The notes: generated from the letters alone by a model not told the origin. Counted from the stretch's first letter, positions 42,961 to 54,200 are shown. The stretch: 64,000 nucleotides of DNA from Serpula lacrymans var. lacrymans S7.9 (GCF_000218685.1 NW_006763301.1:1178001-1242000), one strand, 5' to 3'. Numbers and translations: made by a program.

Positions 42961-43225
42961 GCATCCAGCTGTAACCATTAGGATACGGTACTACTAGTAC
43001 TCAAGCTGGCACTCAACATTCCCCACGGACATAAGTTGGTTCTCGTGTGAATATCATGGTGCTTATTACTTGACATATGAGTCAGCGCCGTGCGTTTGCC
43101 AGGCCGTTGAACCAGGTTAAATGCTGAATGTTGAACCTTGGCCTAGAGGTTCTAGATGGGCCCACACATGCCTCAGAGGTGAGCTCAGATCATTCTCCGA
43201 ACTGAGAACACTTGTGAGTCACATT
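42961..43225. other. Unassigned stretch inside the TIR element
   Basis: Probably the 5' part of the integrase-core gene (PNPRGQNGTRHPP is readable on the minus strand at about 42940-42900) and its promoter. No other feature seen. Confidence 0.3.
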
Positions 43226-44325
43226 GTCGATGATGAGAACTGTAGTTAGAAAACCACACACAAAACAAACTAACACATAATCCTCCCAGATTCCACGGAA
43301 ATTGTGTATGGGCTTTACCTCCTAGAATAGTGGAGTGGTCTGGTTGTTCGTGGGGTGGTATGTATAATAATCCTTCAAAGTAAAACCCAGAGATGTATGG
43401 GTGTGGGTTTTGAGGAGGAGGGATAGTTGAATTATAGAAGATAGGGGCTTAGTGACGAGTATGGACAAGCACTACCTTGCTAATTGTAGCACAAGATAGG
43501 TTTGAGAACAACAAGATGATGAGGTGACAAGGTTCCCAGTGATAGCAGGCTCCTGATGCACAAACTGTAGTGCTCAGAAGGACTCTAATCAAAAGAGATA
43601 ACAATGACTTTGGAAGTGACGAGTGACAATGACAGCAGTTAACAGTAGTAGCAGTGGGAAGTGTTGTGACCACACCGGATCACAAGTAGCAGAGAGAAGT
43701 GAACTTGAGATTAGAGAAGAAGTTTGGATTGGAGTTCTTGTTTTTTTTTTTACAATGTAAAATACAGGGGTTTATATAGTAAAAGAAAGGTAGGCTATGC
43801 ACAGTATAACTGTGCAAAAAGAATGAGAAAGAACATGAAGGAAGGAATGTATGCTAACAAATCCTGTGTAGGTAGTACAGGATAAGATCGTCAAAATAAG
43901 GAAAGGAAAGAGATAGAACAATGAATGCTGTGTAAGTAATGTTACAAGTTTGTACAGCCATAAAGTAAAGTCCAATAGCAGAAAGAGAGCAAGAAAATCA
44001 TGATGTCATGGGAAGATGCAGTAAAAAAGGGCAGGGCAAAAAAAATATCAGTATCAACACAGTTCCTTTATTGTCAGTCAGGCATTCTAAAAAATATGTG
44101 TCCATAAAATGATTCAAAAATCAAAAATAATCGCACTGTAAATGAATGTTCTGCTGAAAAAAAGAAACTGGAGCCACCGGTCCACCACCTAGTCCAAATC
44201 CAACGGTTCCATGGCCTTACCAATAGACTGGTTATATTTGACCACCTGGTCAAACGAGGGAGGGAGGGGAGTAGTTCCAATTTGGAACAAGTGAGTCCCA
44301 GGCAGCGTGTGGTAGCTGTAGCTCG
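43226..44325. repeat. 1.1 kb direct repeat, copy 1
   Basis: Starts TGTCGATGATGAGAACTG and is closely similar to 45759-46855. Includes the last 50 or so codons of the membrane-protein gene X on the minus strand (LPGTHLFQIGTTPLPPSFDQ, VVKYNQSIGKAMEPLDLD) and its 3' flank. Copy 1 is cut off inside that gene, so it is the derived, partial copy. Confidence 0.75.
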
Positions 44326-44392
44326 GCTGACTTTTTTTTTCTGCTTGACAGAGGATTCCTTGCCTACACAATATTTAGGCTCGAGTACAATG

Positions 44393-45319
44393 CCTCCTCC
44401 TCCTCCTCCTCCTCCTCCTATCAGTCGTTCTGCATCAGCCGCATACTCCAATTCTTTGACCGGTTATACATCAAGTCATGCAACCTACGCCCACCACCGT
44501 AACAAAATATTGGCCTCAACAAACTCACCTCAGCATCAAGTAACAATCCGTGCAGCGTTGCATTATCTGAAGGTCAAGGGCAAGTCTGGAACAGAGTTGG
44601 TAGGAGTACGTATTATCTCTTTAGCCCTGAGTTTTAAATTCTGACAGGTTGCTTTTGTGCTGGCGACAGAATATTGAGCGGGACATATCCGTCTCTTTAG
44701 CTATCACTGCATGCCAGCTGCATCTGACTATTATTGACAACCTACAGCTACTATGGGCGGATTGGTCTGTCAATTGCAATTTATCACTAGAATCCCTCAA
44801 AATGCACAAAGCACCCAAACTTCTCCTTTACGACCCTCACATGCCTTTTAAAGGCACAGAAAAACTTGTTCTACACAACTCCTTCTTTCATATTGCAGGT
44901 AAGGACCCCACCCCAAGGTTTGCTCCAAATTTGAAGGTATCAATCATCTTGGTGATGACAAATGCCCAATTTGAGGACATTTTATCTTGGAAACAGGAGT
45001 GCAAGCGGGGTGTGGGTGGCTCAATTGCCAGTGTCCATGCACAACATGATTCTGATGAAGAAGACTTAGAGGAAGATGAGCTACCAGGTGATTATAATCT
45101 GATGGACGAGGTGCGTTAGTTTCTCTCATATTTTCATTCATAACAGTTCTATTCTATAGGTTTTTCTTAAAGTGTTTGGTCAAAAATGTCGCATTTCTCG
45201 TCCTTGTAGAGGTTCTTGCACGCGCGGAAGTTCAACTAGTTGTGGAGGTTCAGGTCCTCATGAAGGTTCAAGTACTCGTGGAGAATCAAACACAAGCTTG
45301 TCATTGAGCAAATTGGGTC
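44393..45319 (+). CDS. Unrecognised spliced gene Y in the TIR element
   Basis: Plus strand. ATG at 44393 opens a proline run, then ISRSASAAYSNSLTGYTSSH and VTIRAALHYLKVKGKSGTEL. After an intron (GTACGT at about 44604 to CAG at 44647) comes LLCWRQNIERDISVSLAITA, DNLQLLWADWSVNCNLSLES, LKMHKAPKLLLYDPHMPFKG and VLHNSFFHIAGKDPTPRFAP, then an acidic stretch (HDSDEEDLEEDELPGDYN). A third part (about 45160-45326) is Gly/Ser/Arg-rich and is broken by the solo LTR at 45327. The protein text is continuous and codon-like, so it is a real gene, but I do not recognise the family. It might be the N-terminal part of the alpha-kinase protein encoded downstream on the same strand. Confidence 0.45.
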
Positions 45320-45326
45320 GTCCAGC

Positions 45327-45749
45327 TGTTACGATAACACATTTTTGGACCTTTAATTTTCATTCTCCTCTTTAACCTTTTACTGTAGTTTTCTCACGTT
45401 GTGCCATGCGGCACTTTCCCTTTTGTTCAAACTCCTCTTTCTCGCACTGCACTGCCTTTTCTTCTTATTTTAGCTACAAGTCTCTCACGCATTGGAGCTG
45501 GTCACATGGGCTAGGCCCTATGACATCATCAGCCACTGCCTCTATCAAACTGTACAGTACACATGTACAAACAAACTGTAGTAGTATATATAGACCAATA
45601 GATCAAGGAGACTCCTCAGCAATTCCTCCTGTTGTATCCTCACAACTAACTTGTTGAAAGTCTAAAGGGTAACCACTCCCTCATCATCATCTCTATAGTG
45701 TGTTCTAGTTGTGCGCCAGAGTAACAAACTCAAACTCTTGGTTGTTACA
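45327..45749 (+). repeat. Solo LTR of the Gypsy-1 family
   Basis: Inverse orientation to the Gypsy-1 LTRs: TGTTACGATAACACATTTT to TTGGTTGTTACA, 423 bp. Flanked by a perfect 5-bp target duplication CCAGC (45322-45326 and 45750-45754). No internal sequence, so a solo LTR. It inserted after the TIR transposon, within unrecognised gene Y. Confidence 0.88.
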
Positions 45750-45758
45750 CCAGCACGG

Positions 45759-46855
45759 TGTCGATGATGAGAACTGTTGTTAGAAAAACCACACACAAAA
45801 ACAAACTAACACACAATCCTCCCAGATTCCACGGAACTTGTTTATGGGCTTTGCCTCCTAGAACAGTGGAGTGGTCTGGTTGTTTGTGGGGTGGTACGTA
45901 TAACGATCCTTCAAAGTAAAACCCAATGATGTATGGGTGTGGGTTTTGAGGAGGAGGGATAGTTGGAATATAGAAAGATAGGGGCTTTGTGGCAAGTATA
46001 GACAAGCACTACCTTGCTAATTGTAGCACAAGGTAGGTTTGAGAACAACAAGGATGACAAGGTGACAAGGTTCCCAGTGATAGCAGGCTCCTGACGCACA
46101 AACTGTAGTGCGCAGAAGGACTCTAATCGAAAGGGATAACAATGACTTCAAAAGTGGGAAGTGACGATGACAGCAATTAACAGTGGTAGCAGTGGGAAGT
46201 GTTGTGACCACACCGGATCACAAGTAGCAGTAAGAAGTGGACTTAAGATTAGAGAAGAAGTCTGGAATCGAGTTCTTGTTGTTTTTTACAAGATAAAATA
46301 CAAGGGTTTATATAGTAAAAGAAAAGTAGGCTATGCACAGTATAGCTGTGCAAAAAGAATGAGAAAGAACATGAAGGAAAAAATGTACGCTGATGAATCC
46401 TGCATAGGTAGTACAGGATAAGATTGTCAAAAAAAGGAAAAGAAAGGGATAGAACAATGAATGCTGTGAGTAATGTCACAGGTTTGTACAGCCATAAAGT
46501 CCAATAGCAAAAAGAGAGCAGGAAAATCATGATGTCATGGGAAGATGCAGTAAAAAAAAGGCAAGGCAAAACACTATCAGTATCAACACAGTTCCTTTAT
46601 TGTCAGTCAGGCATTCTAAAAAATATGTGTCCATAAAAATGATTCAAAAATCAAAAATAATCGCACTGTAAATGAATGTTCTGCTGAAGAAAAAGAAACT
46701 GGAGCCACCGGTCCACCACCTAGTCCAAATCCGACAGTTCCATGGCCTTACCAATGGACTGGTTGTGTTGGACCACCTGATCAAACGAGGGAGGGAGAGG
46801 AGTAGTCCCAATTTGGAACAAGTGAGTCCCAGGCAGCATGTGGTAGGTGTAGTTG
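45759..46855. repeat. 1.1 kb direct repeat, copy 2
   Basis: Starts TGTCGATGATGAGAACTG and runs alongside copy 1 to about 46855. Here gene X continues uninterrupted beyond the repeat end, so this is the original copy. Contains tandem low-complexity A/G-rich stretches and no other coding sequence. Confidence 0.75.
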
Positions 46856-47262
46856 TAGCGAAGACGATGGACAAAAGATAAGTGTACCCAAGTGAATGGG
46901 ACAGCGATGAACACGGGCGACACAAGGGGATGAACCTTCTCCAGCTCAAAAACTACCCACCCATGCTCCAACCAGGCAAGATGAGCAACCGATGTTTTGA
47001 TAGTATATGATGGTAGATCGACGTCATAAAGATGGACATGTTGCCCTATTTGAACCGGCCACAGGGGCTTTGCTGATATCAGCAGTGGCACGTGGTAGTC
47101 AACAGATCAGCAACAGAAGTGGATAGGAAGTGGTGACATCAGAAATGGTGGGGGAGCAAAGAAGATGAGGAGGAGGAGGCTGGAGGTGACGAGGAGGTGA
47201 ACTAAAATAGGGATCCAGAAACGACCGTCGGGTGAGAATAAAAACGAGAGTAAGGGACCCAT
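46720..47262 (-). pseudogene. Unrecognised membrane-anchored protein X, one nonsense codon
   Basis: Minus strand, ATG at 47262 (MGPLLSFLFSPDGRF), then a membrane segment (FWIPILVHLLVTSSLLLLIF) and a globular part: ISAKPLWPVQIGQHVHLYDV, VAHLAWLEHGWVVFELEKVH, VSPVFIAVPFTWVHLSFVHR and YHMLPGTHLFQIGTTPLPPS. It stops at 46720-46722 after GKAMELSDLD; copy 1 of the 1.1 kb repeat has the same stop, which supports it as genuine. A TGA at 47109-47107, between the membrane segment and the globular part, interrupts an otherwise single frame; CGA to TGA would explain it. No family recognised; function unknown. Confidence 0.5.
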
Positions 47263-47674
47263 GGTGGGGCTAGGCAAAGGAAGGGAAGTGAAGGAAACAA
47301 CAAAAGCGAGGACACAATGCAATGTGTAGCCAGTGGCGACGCAAAAATTTGCCAAAATGCCAAAACGCGGAAAGTATCGAATGGAAAAGCAAAGGTGAGC
47401 GTGACTGGATTGCCTAATAGAGGTGGTGCTGATCAGCCACAAGTTCAAAAAAGGCAATATTAATTACTATTCCACGTGGCACTGTGCCTGTGTGGCGCAA
47501 AGGCGAGTCTTTTTGAATATTTGCTTCGTTATTGACACCTGTCCATGCTACCAATCAACTTTGGTGCATGACAACAGGTTCGTCACATTTTCCCATTGTT
47601 TTTTCACCTTGTCTAATTTAATAAATTCTATTGCTAGGCCTCGGCAGGTATTTTGTCTGGATCTTCAAGAGATC

Positions 47675-49069
47675 ATGACTGCAACAATGTTTACGCATCT
47701 GTGGTGAGTGAGATATGCTGCCACAGATACAATCTGATGTTAACTACTTCTTAGCATTGTTCAGCTTTGCCCAAGACATGTTTACAAATGGCCTTACTGT
47801 TTTTGAGTGTAAGTCCTGTAAAGACAGGAAGCCCAAGTGCAAAGAGAGTAGCCAACAGCCCTGAGATCACTAGGTCGCTCGGTAATCTGACTGATGAGTG
47901 TGTTCTTGGCCAAGAACGCACAGATCTTGTGGGGTTCAACATACCAGACAGTAGCACCCTCAAGCGTGTTATGAAAGCACAAAAAGACGTGCGCAGACAA
48001 GCAAAATCTATTCATAAGTTTCCTATGTTATTACATCTTACTTACTAATATGTATTGCTAGTTAACAACAACACAAGCATCACAATCATTTTCCCTGTGC
48101 CTTTCAGCTCCTCGAACGGCTCCGCCCTTTTGACTTCAAGGACAAAGCTAGCCAGCCCATTGTAACTTTGGCTGTGGACCGTAGCACCAAGTCAATGGTA
48201 GCGCCGGCCGGTAGCTTCAAGACATGTCACCCAGCATCATTCGTCAACCTTGACAAATTGTCTCAAGCCCACATTACGGCAGTACCAATTCTGGGGCTTG
48301 AGGCCATTGTGGTGAAGCACGTTTACTGGAGAGTGTCCGGTCCTACATCAAGTCACAAGCAATTGACAATCAATGACAAACTTGTTAAGACACTTGATGA
48401 GGCTAACTGCCTTTATTGGGCCACAAGTCTGATAAATTTACTCTACAGTTATATTGACAAAACCCTTGCTTGCAGAGCACCAACAGCTCCAACCATCATC
48501 GTTCCTCGTCTCCATCTGGTACATTCTGCAGTCGCGGTGCCTCAAGATTCTTGTGAAGCCTCTGCAGCTGTATACCTCTTGGAAGAGAAAATTACTGGTA
48601 AATTTGTGAAATACATCAACAATAACAGTGCCACACTGAGGCAAAATCTTGAGGAGTCTGAGTTAAACATAGCGGAATTTCTGTGCTTTGCACAGCATGC
48701 ACAGCATGCACAATACAACATAACTCAAGGCTTGGTATTTCTGTCAGATTTTCAAGGTATGTTCTTTCTTCCACTTATGTTTAGTGTCTTATGCTGTCCA
48801 ATTAGGTGCAGGCGACCTTCTGACAGATTGCCAGGTCATTACAACCCCGTAAGTACCTCTGCTAGTATTTATTCTCACTCATACTTCATTGTGCACTTTA
48901 GGGACTATGCAAAAAGCTTCAGTGACGGCAATTGGACCAAAATGTTGCACAATTTCCCTAAGCGCCATAATCAACAGATACTGTGTGGCCTTGGGTTTAG
49001 TGTCATTCTCTCGCACCCCGGTACATTTTCTCTTTCATTGTGTTCCCATGTGCACCAATTACTATCTTA
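47675..49069 (+). CDS. Alpha-kinase domain protein carried by the TIR element
   Basis: Plus strand, several exons; start tentative at 47675. The kinase part begins about 48110: LLERLRPFDFKDKASQPIVT, GSFKTCHPASFVNLDKL, VVKHVYWRV, LDEANCLYWATSLINLLYSY, PRLHLVHSAVAV. Then the alpha-kinase core: AAVYLLEEKITGKFVKYINN, NIAEFLCFAQHAQHAQY, GLVFLSDFQ and, across two introns (about 48757-48805 and 48850-48899), GAGDLLTDCQVITTP and DYAKSFSDGNWTKML. The GLVFLSDFQG-LLTD pattern and the C-terminal G-N-x-x-x-x-x-x-F segment are typical of MHCK/EF2K-type kinases, which are numerous in mushrooms. A 9-bp tandem repeat adds an extra HAQ. The C-terminal zinc-ligand cysteines look altered (ILCGLGF). Possibly cargo or regulator of the element. 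Confidence 0.6.
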
Positions 49070-49232
49070 GATGGATACGTCAATCTCAGTATGCCGGTCT
49101 GACGTAGGGTGGAGTAATATCTTGATAGAGACACATAGCACCGTTCTTCATATTTTTCTTGTATTAAATGGGCCTCCTCATACCGAAACACTTGTTCTAC
49201 GCTCTCAATCTGCCACGCACAAATTTATTTTG

Positions 49233-49349
49233 ATAATTGATTTTAATATCTAAGTCTATCAGCTAACTAACTACCCCCGGAGATTTAAAATAGTGATGCC
49301 AATGCTCGGAGTGATTAGAGTTTTCAACTGTAACCAACCGACCACTATA
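49233..49349 (-). repeat. Right terminal inverted repeat, 117 bp
   Basis: Ends CCAACCGACCACTATA at 49349; complement of the left repeat with three mismatches. Followed by the target duplication CGATAT (49350-49355). Confidence 0.9.
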
Positions 49350-49488
49350 CGATATGGCTAAGACGCTGCGTCTAGATGAAGTATCAGTCGCTGAGATTCA
49401 TCGCCAATTCAGTGATAGTCTATATGCCAAAGGAGATTATGACGGAGCCATGCAGCAATTTGTTCAAACTATTGGTCAAATACAGCTT
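49350..49488 (+). pseudogene. VPS11 pseudogene, segment 3 (rest of exon 7)
   Basis: Matches 54651-54787 (GGCTAAGACGCTGCGTCTAG, encoding AKTLRLDEVSVAEIHRQF and AKGDYDGAMQQFVQT). Homology stops inside exon 7 at GGTCAAATACAGC; beyond 49488 the sequence is unrelated to VPS11, so this is the end of the duplicated unit. Confidence 0.85.
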
Positions 49489-51297
49489 ACTATCGTTGGA
49501 CACTGGATGCAACCGGTAAGAGATATGCACTTGGGCCTCCAGAGGCTCAACAATCACTGTACAGGTAGCTAGAAAATTGTCAGATGTAGAATATAGTATA
49601 GAGAATATAATTGTGAAAGAATTTAGTGAATAGCTTATCTGTAGCAACAACGACAGAGACACTATGCTCTTGAACTCCAGAAGTGTGAATTTTGAGGGAA
49701 AGATGGCCAGATTTGACCAGATCTCGTGCTGGGAATATTGCAATATCTTTCTAGAAAACGTCAATAGGTAGGCCCCTACAATGCCAGATACTTACTGAGC
49801 TGATTGGGGCCTCAAAGCGTCTGGAGAAACGAAAACAATGATGAAGTCGTGACTAGGCGACCGAAACAGGTAATCACACACCAAGATAATCAATCAAGGA
49901 CCGCTAGCTCCGCTTCGGTACGTACCGCACATACCACCAGCGTCAGGACTTGGTGTGACCTGGCGGAATTTGACTTGTAAGCTCCGCCTGATTTGGTCCG
50001 TGAGTGCCGCTGTGACCCAGTGTGACCAGAAATTGCAGAACAAAACATGTGTCGTCTTTTCGGTTTTGTTCCGCTGCTCCAATGCTTCAAGTTCTTGCGT
50101 ATTTTTCTACATAGGCAGCTAGAAAACTAAAAATTATATCTACTGGTCAAGTTCCGACAGTCTAAAGCTCAACGACTGGTGAGTTATTCAACTTCTCCCC
50201 AGACCAATTGCACCTATTGTCCAACGATAGTAGTTACGTCTTTTCGCTGGAGTTGAAACCTAATTAGGTGTTATGCTCAACTCTTTGGTATTTCGAGTCG
50301 GCGAGTCCGTGAAGATGATCAACGGGGATCGACGTCCGCCTTTAGTCTCTAAGCAGACCTATCGACCTCCAAGATGTTCAGCTTCATCTGACATTTATCC
50401 AAAAAAGCTTGAACTGCGAGCTTCAACAAACTCCAACGCCCAAGCATCCTGCACTCTTTCACCTACGGTCGTCACCAAGCATCCCCATAACATCATCCAA
50501 AAATCAAGGGATACAAGCGGGTTGAATTCATTCCCACGTTCTCAGACTGAATCTGACTGATCAATTTTCAGGTAAGCAACATCATATGGTATACTGCTTG
50601 CCAATGGAATTTTCGAAATAACACTGCTTTCAGCCTTGACGATAGTATCGGTATTAGACTGACATGTAGTCCTTGACAAACGAACAAAATAGTCGGATCA
50701 TCCTCCGAACCCGAGGTATGAAGGGAAGTCGAAGGGACCTGCTATCTCTTACTACCAAATTGATAATTAACTAGCTATACAGGTCATGGTCATGCAGGGA
50801 CCGAACACTCGGTGACCAGATACCAATGGCACGGTTTCTCCCACCACTGCATGCAAATGCGCATCTACCTTTCATGCAGAAGGCAGACAAAAAGCCCTTC
50901 ATTTGAAAGGCCCCGCATGAACCCCTTACGCTATTTTGTCAAGTAACTATGATGATGGTCGGCTGATAGTACATGGAGCATTCAGGTAGCATCAAGAGTT
51001 ATCGCAATAAGAATATATTCGGAACTTTAATTAGTCAACTGTCACTTTGGACGTCGTTCCATCCAAAGGAGGATCAGGAACGAGTCAGAGGAATGAGGTA
51101 CCCGGGAGCAAGAACGCATACTGTACGTACTTAAGCTTGTAGTGAGACGGAGATATAAGAGTGAGAGTTTGCTAGAATTCACCAGCGTCCTCACATCCTC
51201 CTTCATCGACATCGAGCCGCTAAAGCCTTAACTGCACACTCGCCGACGTCGTCTAGTTCCATTATCTGTGGCTTTTTAGAGGATAGCTTTTGAAAGT
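49489..51297. other. Duplication junction, wax-synthase-like relic, phosphatase promoter
   Basis: 49489-50334 is unique sequence with no gene I can support. 50335 onward is the right copy of the segmental duplication. About 50385-50510 (minus strand) reads WMMLWGCLVTTVGERVQDAW, a relic resembling the C terminus of the wax-synthase-like gene. 50850-51290 is the conserved promoter and leader of the phosphatase copy. Confidence 0.45.
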
Positions 51298-54200
51298 ATG
51301 TCCCCAGAAGTCATGCATCAAAACACAGAATTACCTGTAGCATCACCTACGTCGTCCTCTGTTATTGACAGCGTCGACAGCGACGGCGCGAGGGGCGTCG
51401 GTCATCGACATCGGTTCCTTAATCCAGACCTCATCTTTCGGATTATTGATCCCACCAAAATCATAAGATCTGACATTCCATTGCCCCCGCCTTTTGTCAA
51501 TATTCATGGCGTCGACAATGTCCGCACAATAGGCCATTTTCTCCGGTCTCCCTCTGTCAAGATCAAACAAAACCTAATCTATCGGTCTGCCGACCTCCTA
51601 GGTATCACAAAGCGAGGGAAAAAGCAGTTTATGGGACATAAGATCAAAACTGTCGTTGACTTGCGCTTAGAGCATGATTATGACAGTATCCCCGGCTTAC
51701 CGGGTGTCGAATGGTTATCGGTCCCTTCAGAGGAGCAACCAGCTGCAACTACCAAGGAGATCATTGAGTTGTGAGTTTGTTTGGCATGTTTCTGTAAATA
51801 TGTGCAAACGACGAATTGCTCCACTTAGGCTCGAGGACTACCAAACAAATGTATTGGAGGTTAGTTTTACTCCGTCAACAGAAAGTAAATGTGCTAACAG
51901 ATATGTACTGTAGGCATTCATGATACATTATGCCAGGGTGCTGGAGGTATCAGGAAAAATCTTCGAACTTTTCTTCACTCATCTCAGGGACAAGCCCAAT
52001 GTACCGGTTCTAGTCCATTGCTCTGGTTAGACATCTCCTTACAATGCATGATACTTGTCATATTCAACTCAACTTCGAGTTCAGCTGGGAAAGATAGGAC
52101 GGGGTTAGCGATAGCTCTGCTTCTAAAGGTACGACGACCTCTGCTACTTTTCATGGATAGGTTTACATTCCCGAATTTTAGATCCTCGGAGTCGACGATT
52201 ATGATATCGTTCATGATTATGCCCTGTCGAGCGTTGGCCTAGGTACTGCAATCCCAGGCCTCATAACCAGCTTTGGCAATAATAATGAGGTATATCGGGG
52301 AAATCCTATAGGATTGATGAACTTCCTCAGTTCAAAGTGCGTTTACTGTAACTTGGAAGCTATTTTCGAGTTTCAATGCTCATTAATTGCTCAAAGTCCC
52401 GACACAATGGCTATGATGCTGGTGCAATTATGGGAAAGTTTTGGTGGGGCAGAGAACTATTTGATGACACATACGAGTTTACGATGCGAAGATATAGATA
52501 CAATTCGCAAGAACTTGCTTGTGGAATAGAGAAGAACGGTGATCAGTGGCATAACATGTATTATACGAACAGACAACTTGTGCAAAATAAGGGGAAAAGT
52601 ACAGCTCACAGGTGCCATTATCAAGGATAGTTTTAGTACGTACAGATTCTACGAGCCATGAACTGAGTCTGGTGCAAATGGCACTACACTGTAAGCAATC
52701 GTACGCCAAATCTATAATCTTACAGGCCCCAAGCCTGAAGAATGATGTTGTTATACTGTCCTTGCAATTACAAGAATGGCAGTCCTCTGAGCACTACCAA
52801 ATTAGGAAACCACTACCACTGGCAGCTAGGTCCGAGTCGTACTCTCGAGTTATTACGTCCGCTGAATCGCTTTTACTACTACTTCACCTTACGGCCTTAT
52901 AGAGTCAAGGCCAAGGCCATCTTTCAGAAAACAGGATCAGCATTGAGGTTCACTGCCAGTGGCAATACACGCAAACGGTATCGTACGTGTAGTTTCCCTA
53001 TATATATTAGTATTGCAATTCGCCAAGTGGCGCCTTAAGCTCATTGTGATATATACTTTAGCTCCGTTCTGCCCAAACAAGTTTCTCTGAATCTGGTATC
53101 GATTTTCATACGGAGGATTGATCGTTGAAGTTGTTGATAGCGAGTAAGGATGGCAGTCACAACCGGGGGAGTCGCGACGACTACAGCGGTTCCACCGGTG
53201 AGTTCTTTTGTATCTACCGACTTTAAAGACATCTTATGTGTTACTATTAAGCTGCGGCAATTCTCTTTCTTTGATGTTGAGCCTGTGAAGGACATTCATG
53301 ATCTGGGAAGCTCGCCGGACATATTCAAAGTGCGAGTTGCAGAAGCCTTTCCCCAGCGAAGCTCATGTTGTAACTACAGAATGCTCCGGAAATTTCTACG
53401 ACAGCTTCATCGTCAATTGGCCTCTTGGTTGCAGATATGCACGGTAGTATACATATGGTCAACAAAGACTTCGTGTCGACGACCAGTTGGATCGCACATG
53501 TAGGCGGACGTGTCACACATATGGTCGAAAGGCAGGGTATATTGGTGACGCTCGGGGTATGTTATATAGGCTATGTCTTTTTTATCAGGGATACTGAGAA
53601 TACTGCTAGGAAGAAGATGCAGTGCGTTCTCCCCTTCTCAAGATATGGGAACTAGGAAAGGTCGACAAAAACACCGGTGCACCAAATCTCCTGCGGTCCA
53701 CAAAAGTTCAACCTAGCAACCGACCACACCCTGTACGCCATCTTTTTAGTTTTTTTTTCGATTCTGTTTCACCTTTTATCCATCCTCAGGTATCAGCAGT
53801 TGCCCTTTCTGCGGCGTTGTCCTACCTTGCGATTGGTCTCGGTGATGGTACTGTTCTCCTGTACCGCCATTTAGACCAGTCTATCTTTTCAGGTTCCACC
53901 TCTCTAACAGCTTTACCCAAAACAAGGACAGTCCACGAATCTCCGGCTGAACCGATTACTGGTCTAGGTTTCAAGGAACCTACCGAAACCAACCCCAACT
54001 TGCATCTGTTCATTGTAACAATCAACGGCGTCAGATCATATCACGTTTCTGGCAAGGGGAGCGGTGGAGCGTCTACGATAGTCGATGAAGTTGGATGTGG
54101 GCTTGGGTGCGCAACGATGGACTGGCGTGCGAGTGACATTGTGATTGCCCGAGATGATGCAATATATGTTTGTGGAGTGGAGGGTCGAGGACCGACCTAT

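Larger units (their letters stand above)
39588..49349. mobile_element. Large TIR transposon with integrase-core and alpha-kinase genes, 9.76 kb
   Basis: Bounded by 117-bp inverted repeats that match at about 114 positions (39588-39704 and 49233-49349), starting TATAGTGGTCGGTTGG. It interrupts VPS11 pseudogene exon 7; the intact copy has the continuous sequence CTCTCGATTTGGCTAAG at the same point. The flanks are CAATAT and CGATAT, a 6-bp target duplication with one CpG-type transition. Contents: an RNase-H1-N-like gene, an integrase-core gene with HTH N terminus and a membrane-protein gene (all minus), and an unrecognised gene and an alpha-kinase gene (plus). A solo LTR (45327-45749) has inserted later. 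I do not recognise it as a described transposon type. Confidence 0.8.
20210..49488 (+). repeat. Segmental duplication, left copy (expanded by transposons)
   Basis: Left copy of a unit whose compact partner is 50335-54787. It contains the phosphatase gene and then VPS11 sequence from within exon 4 to within exon 7, in the same order and orientation as the right copy. About 25 kb of inserted mobile elements split it, and about 700 bp covering the VPS11 promoter and exons 1-3 (right-copy positions about 52947-53645) are missing, with the junction at about 24299/24300. Confidence 0.85.

Noticed and set aside
43226..46855. The two 1.1 kb direct repeats as LTRs of a small retrotransposon
   Set aside because: They begin TG, but no matching CA end, primer site, polypurine tract or target duplication was found, and they contain the end of a protein-coding gene.
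39588..49349. The TIR element as a Maverick/Polinton
   Set aside because: Six-bp duplication and an integrase fit, but no DNA polymerase B, packaging ATPase, protease or capsid gene was found, and the ends are not AGT-type.
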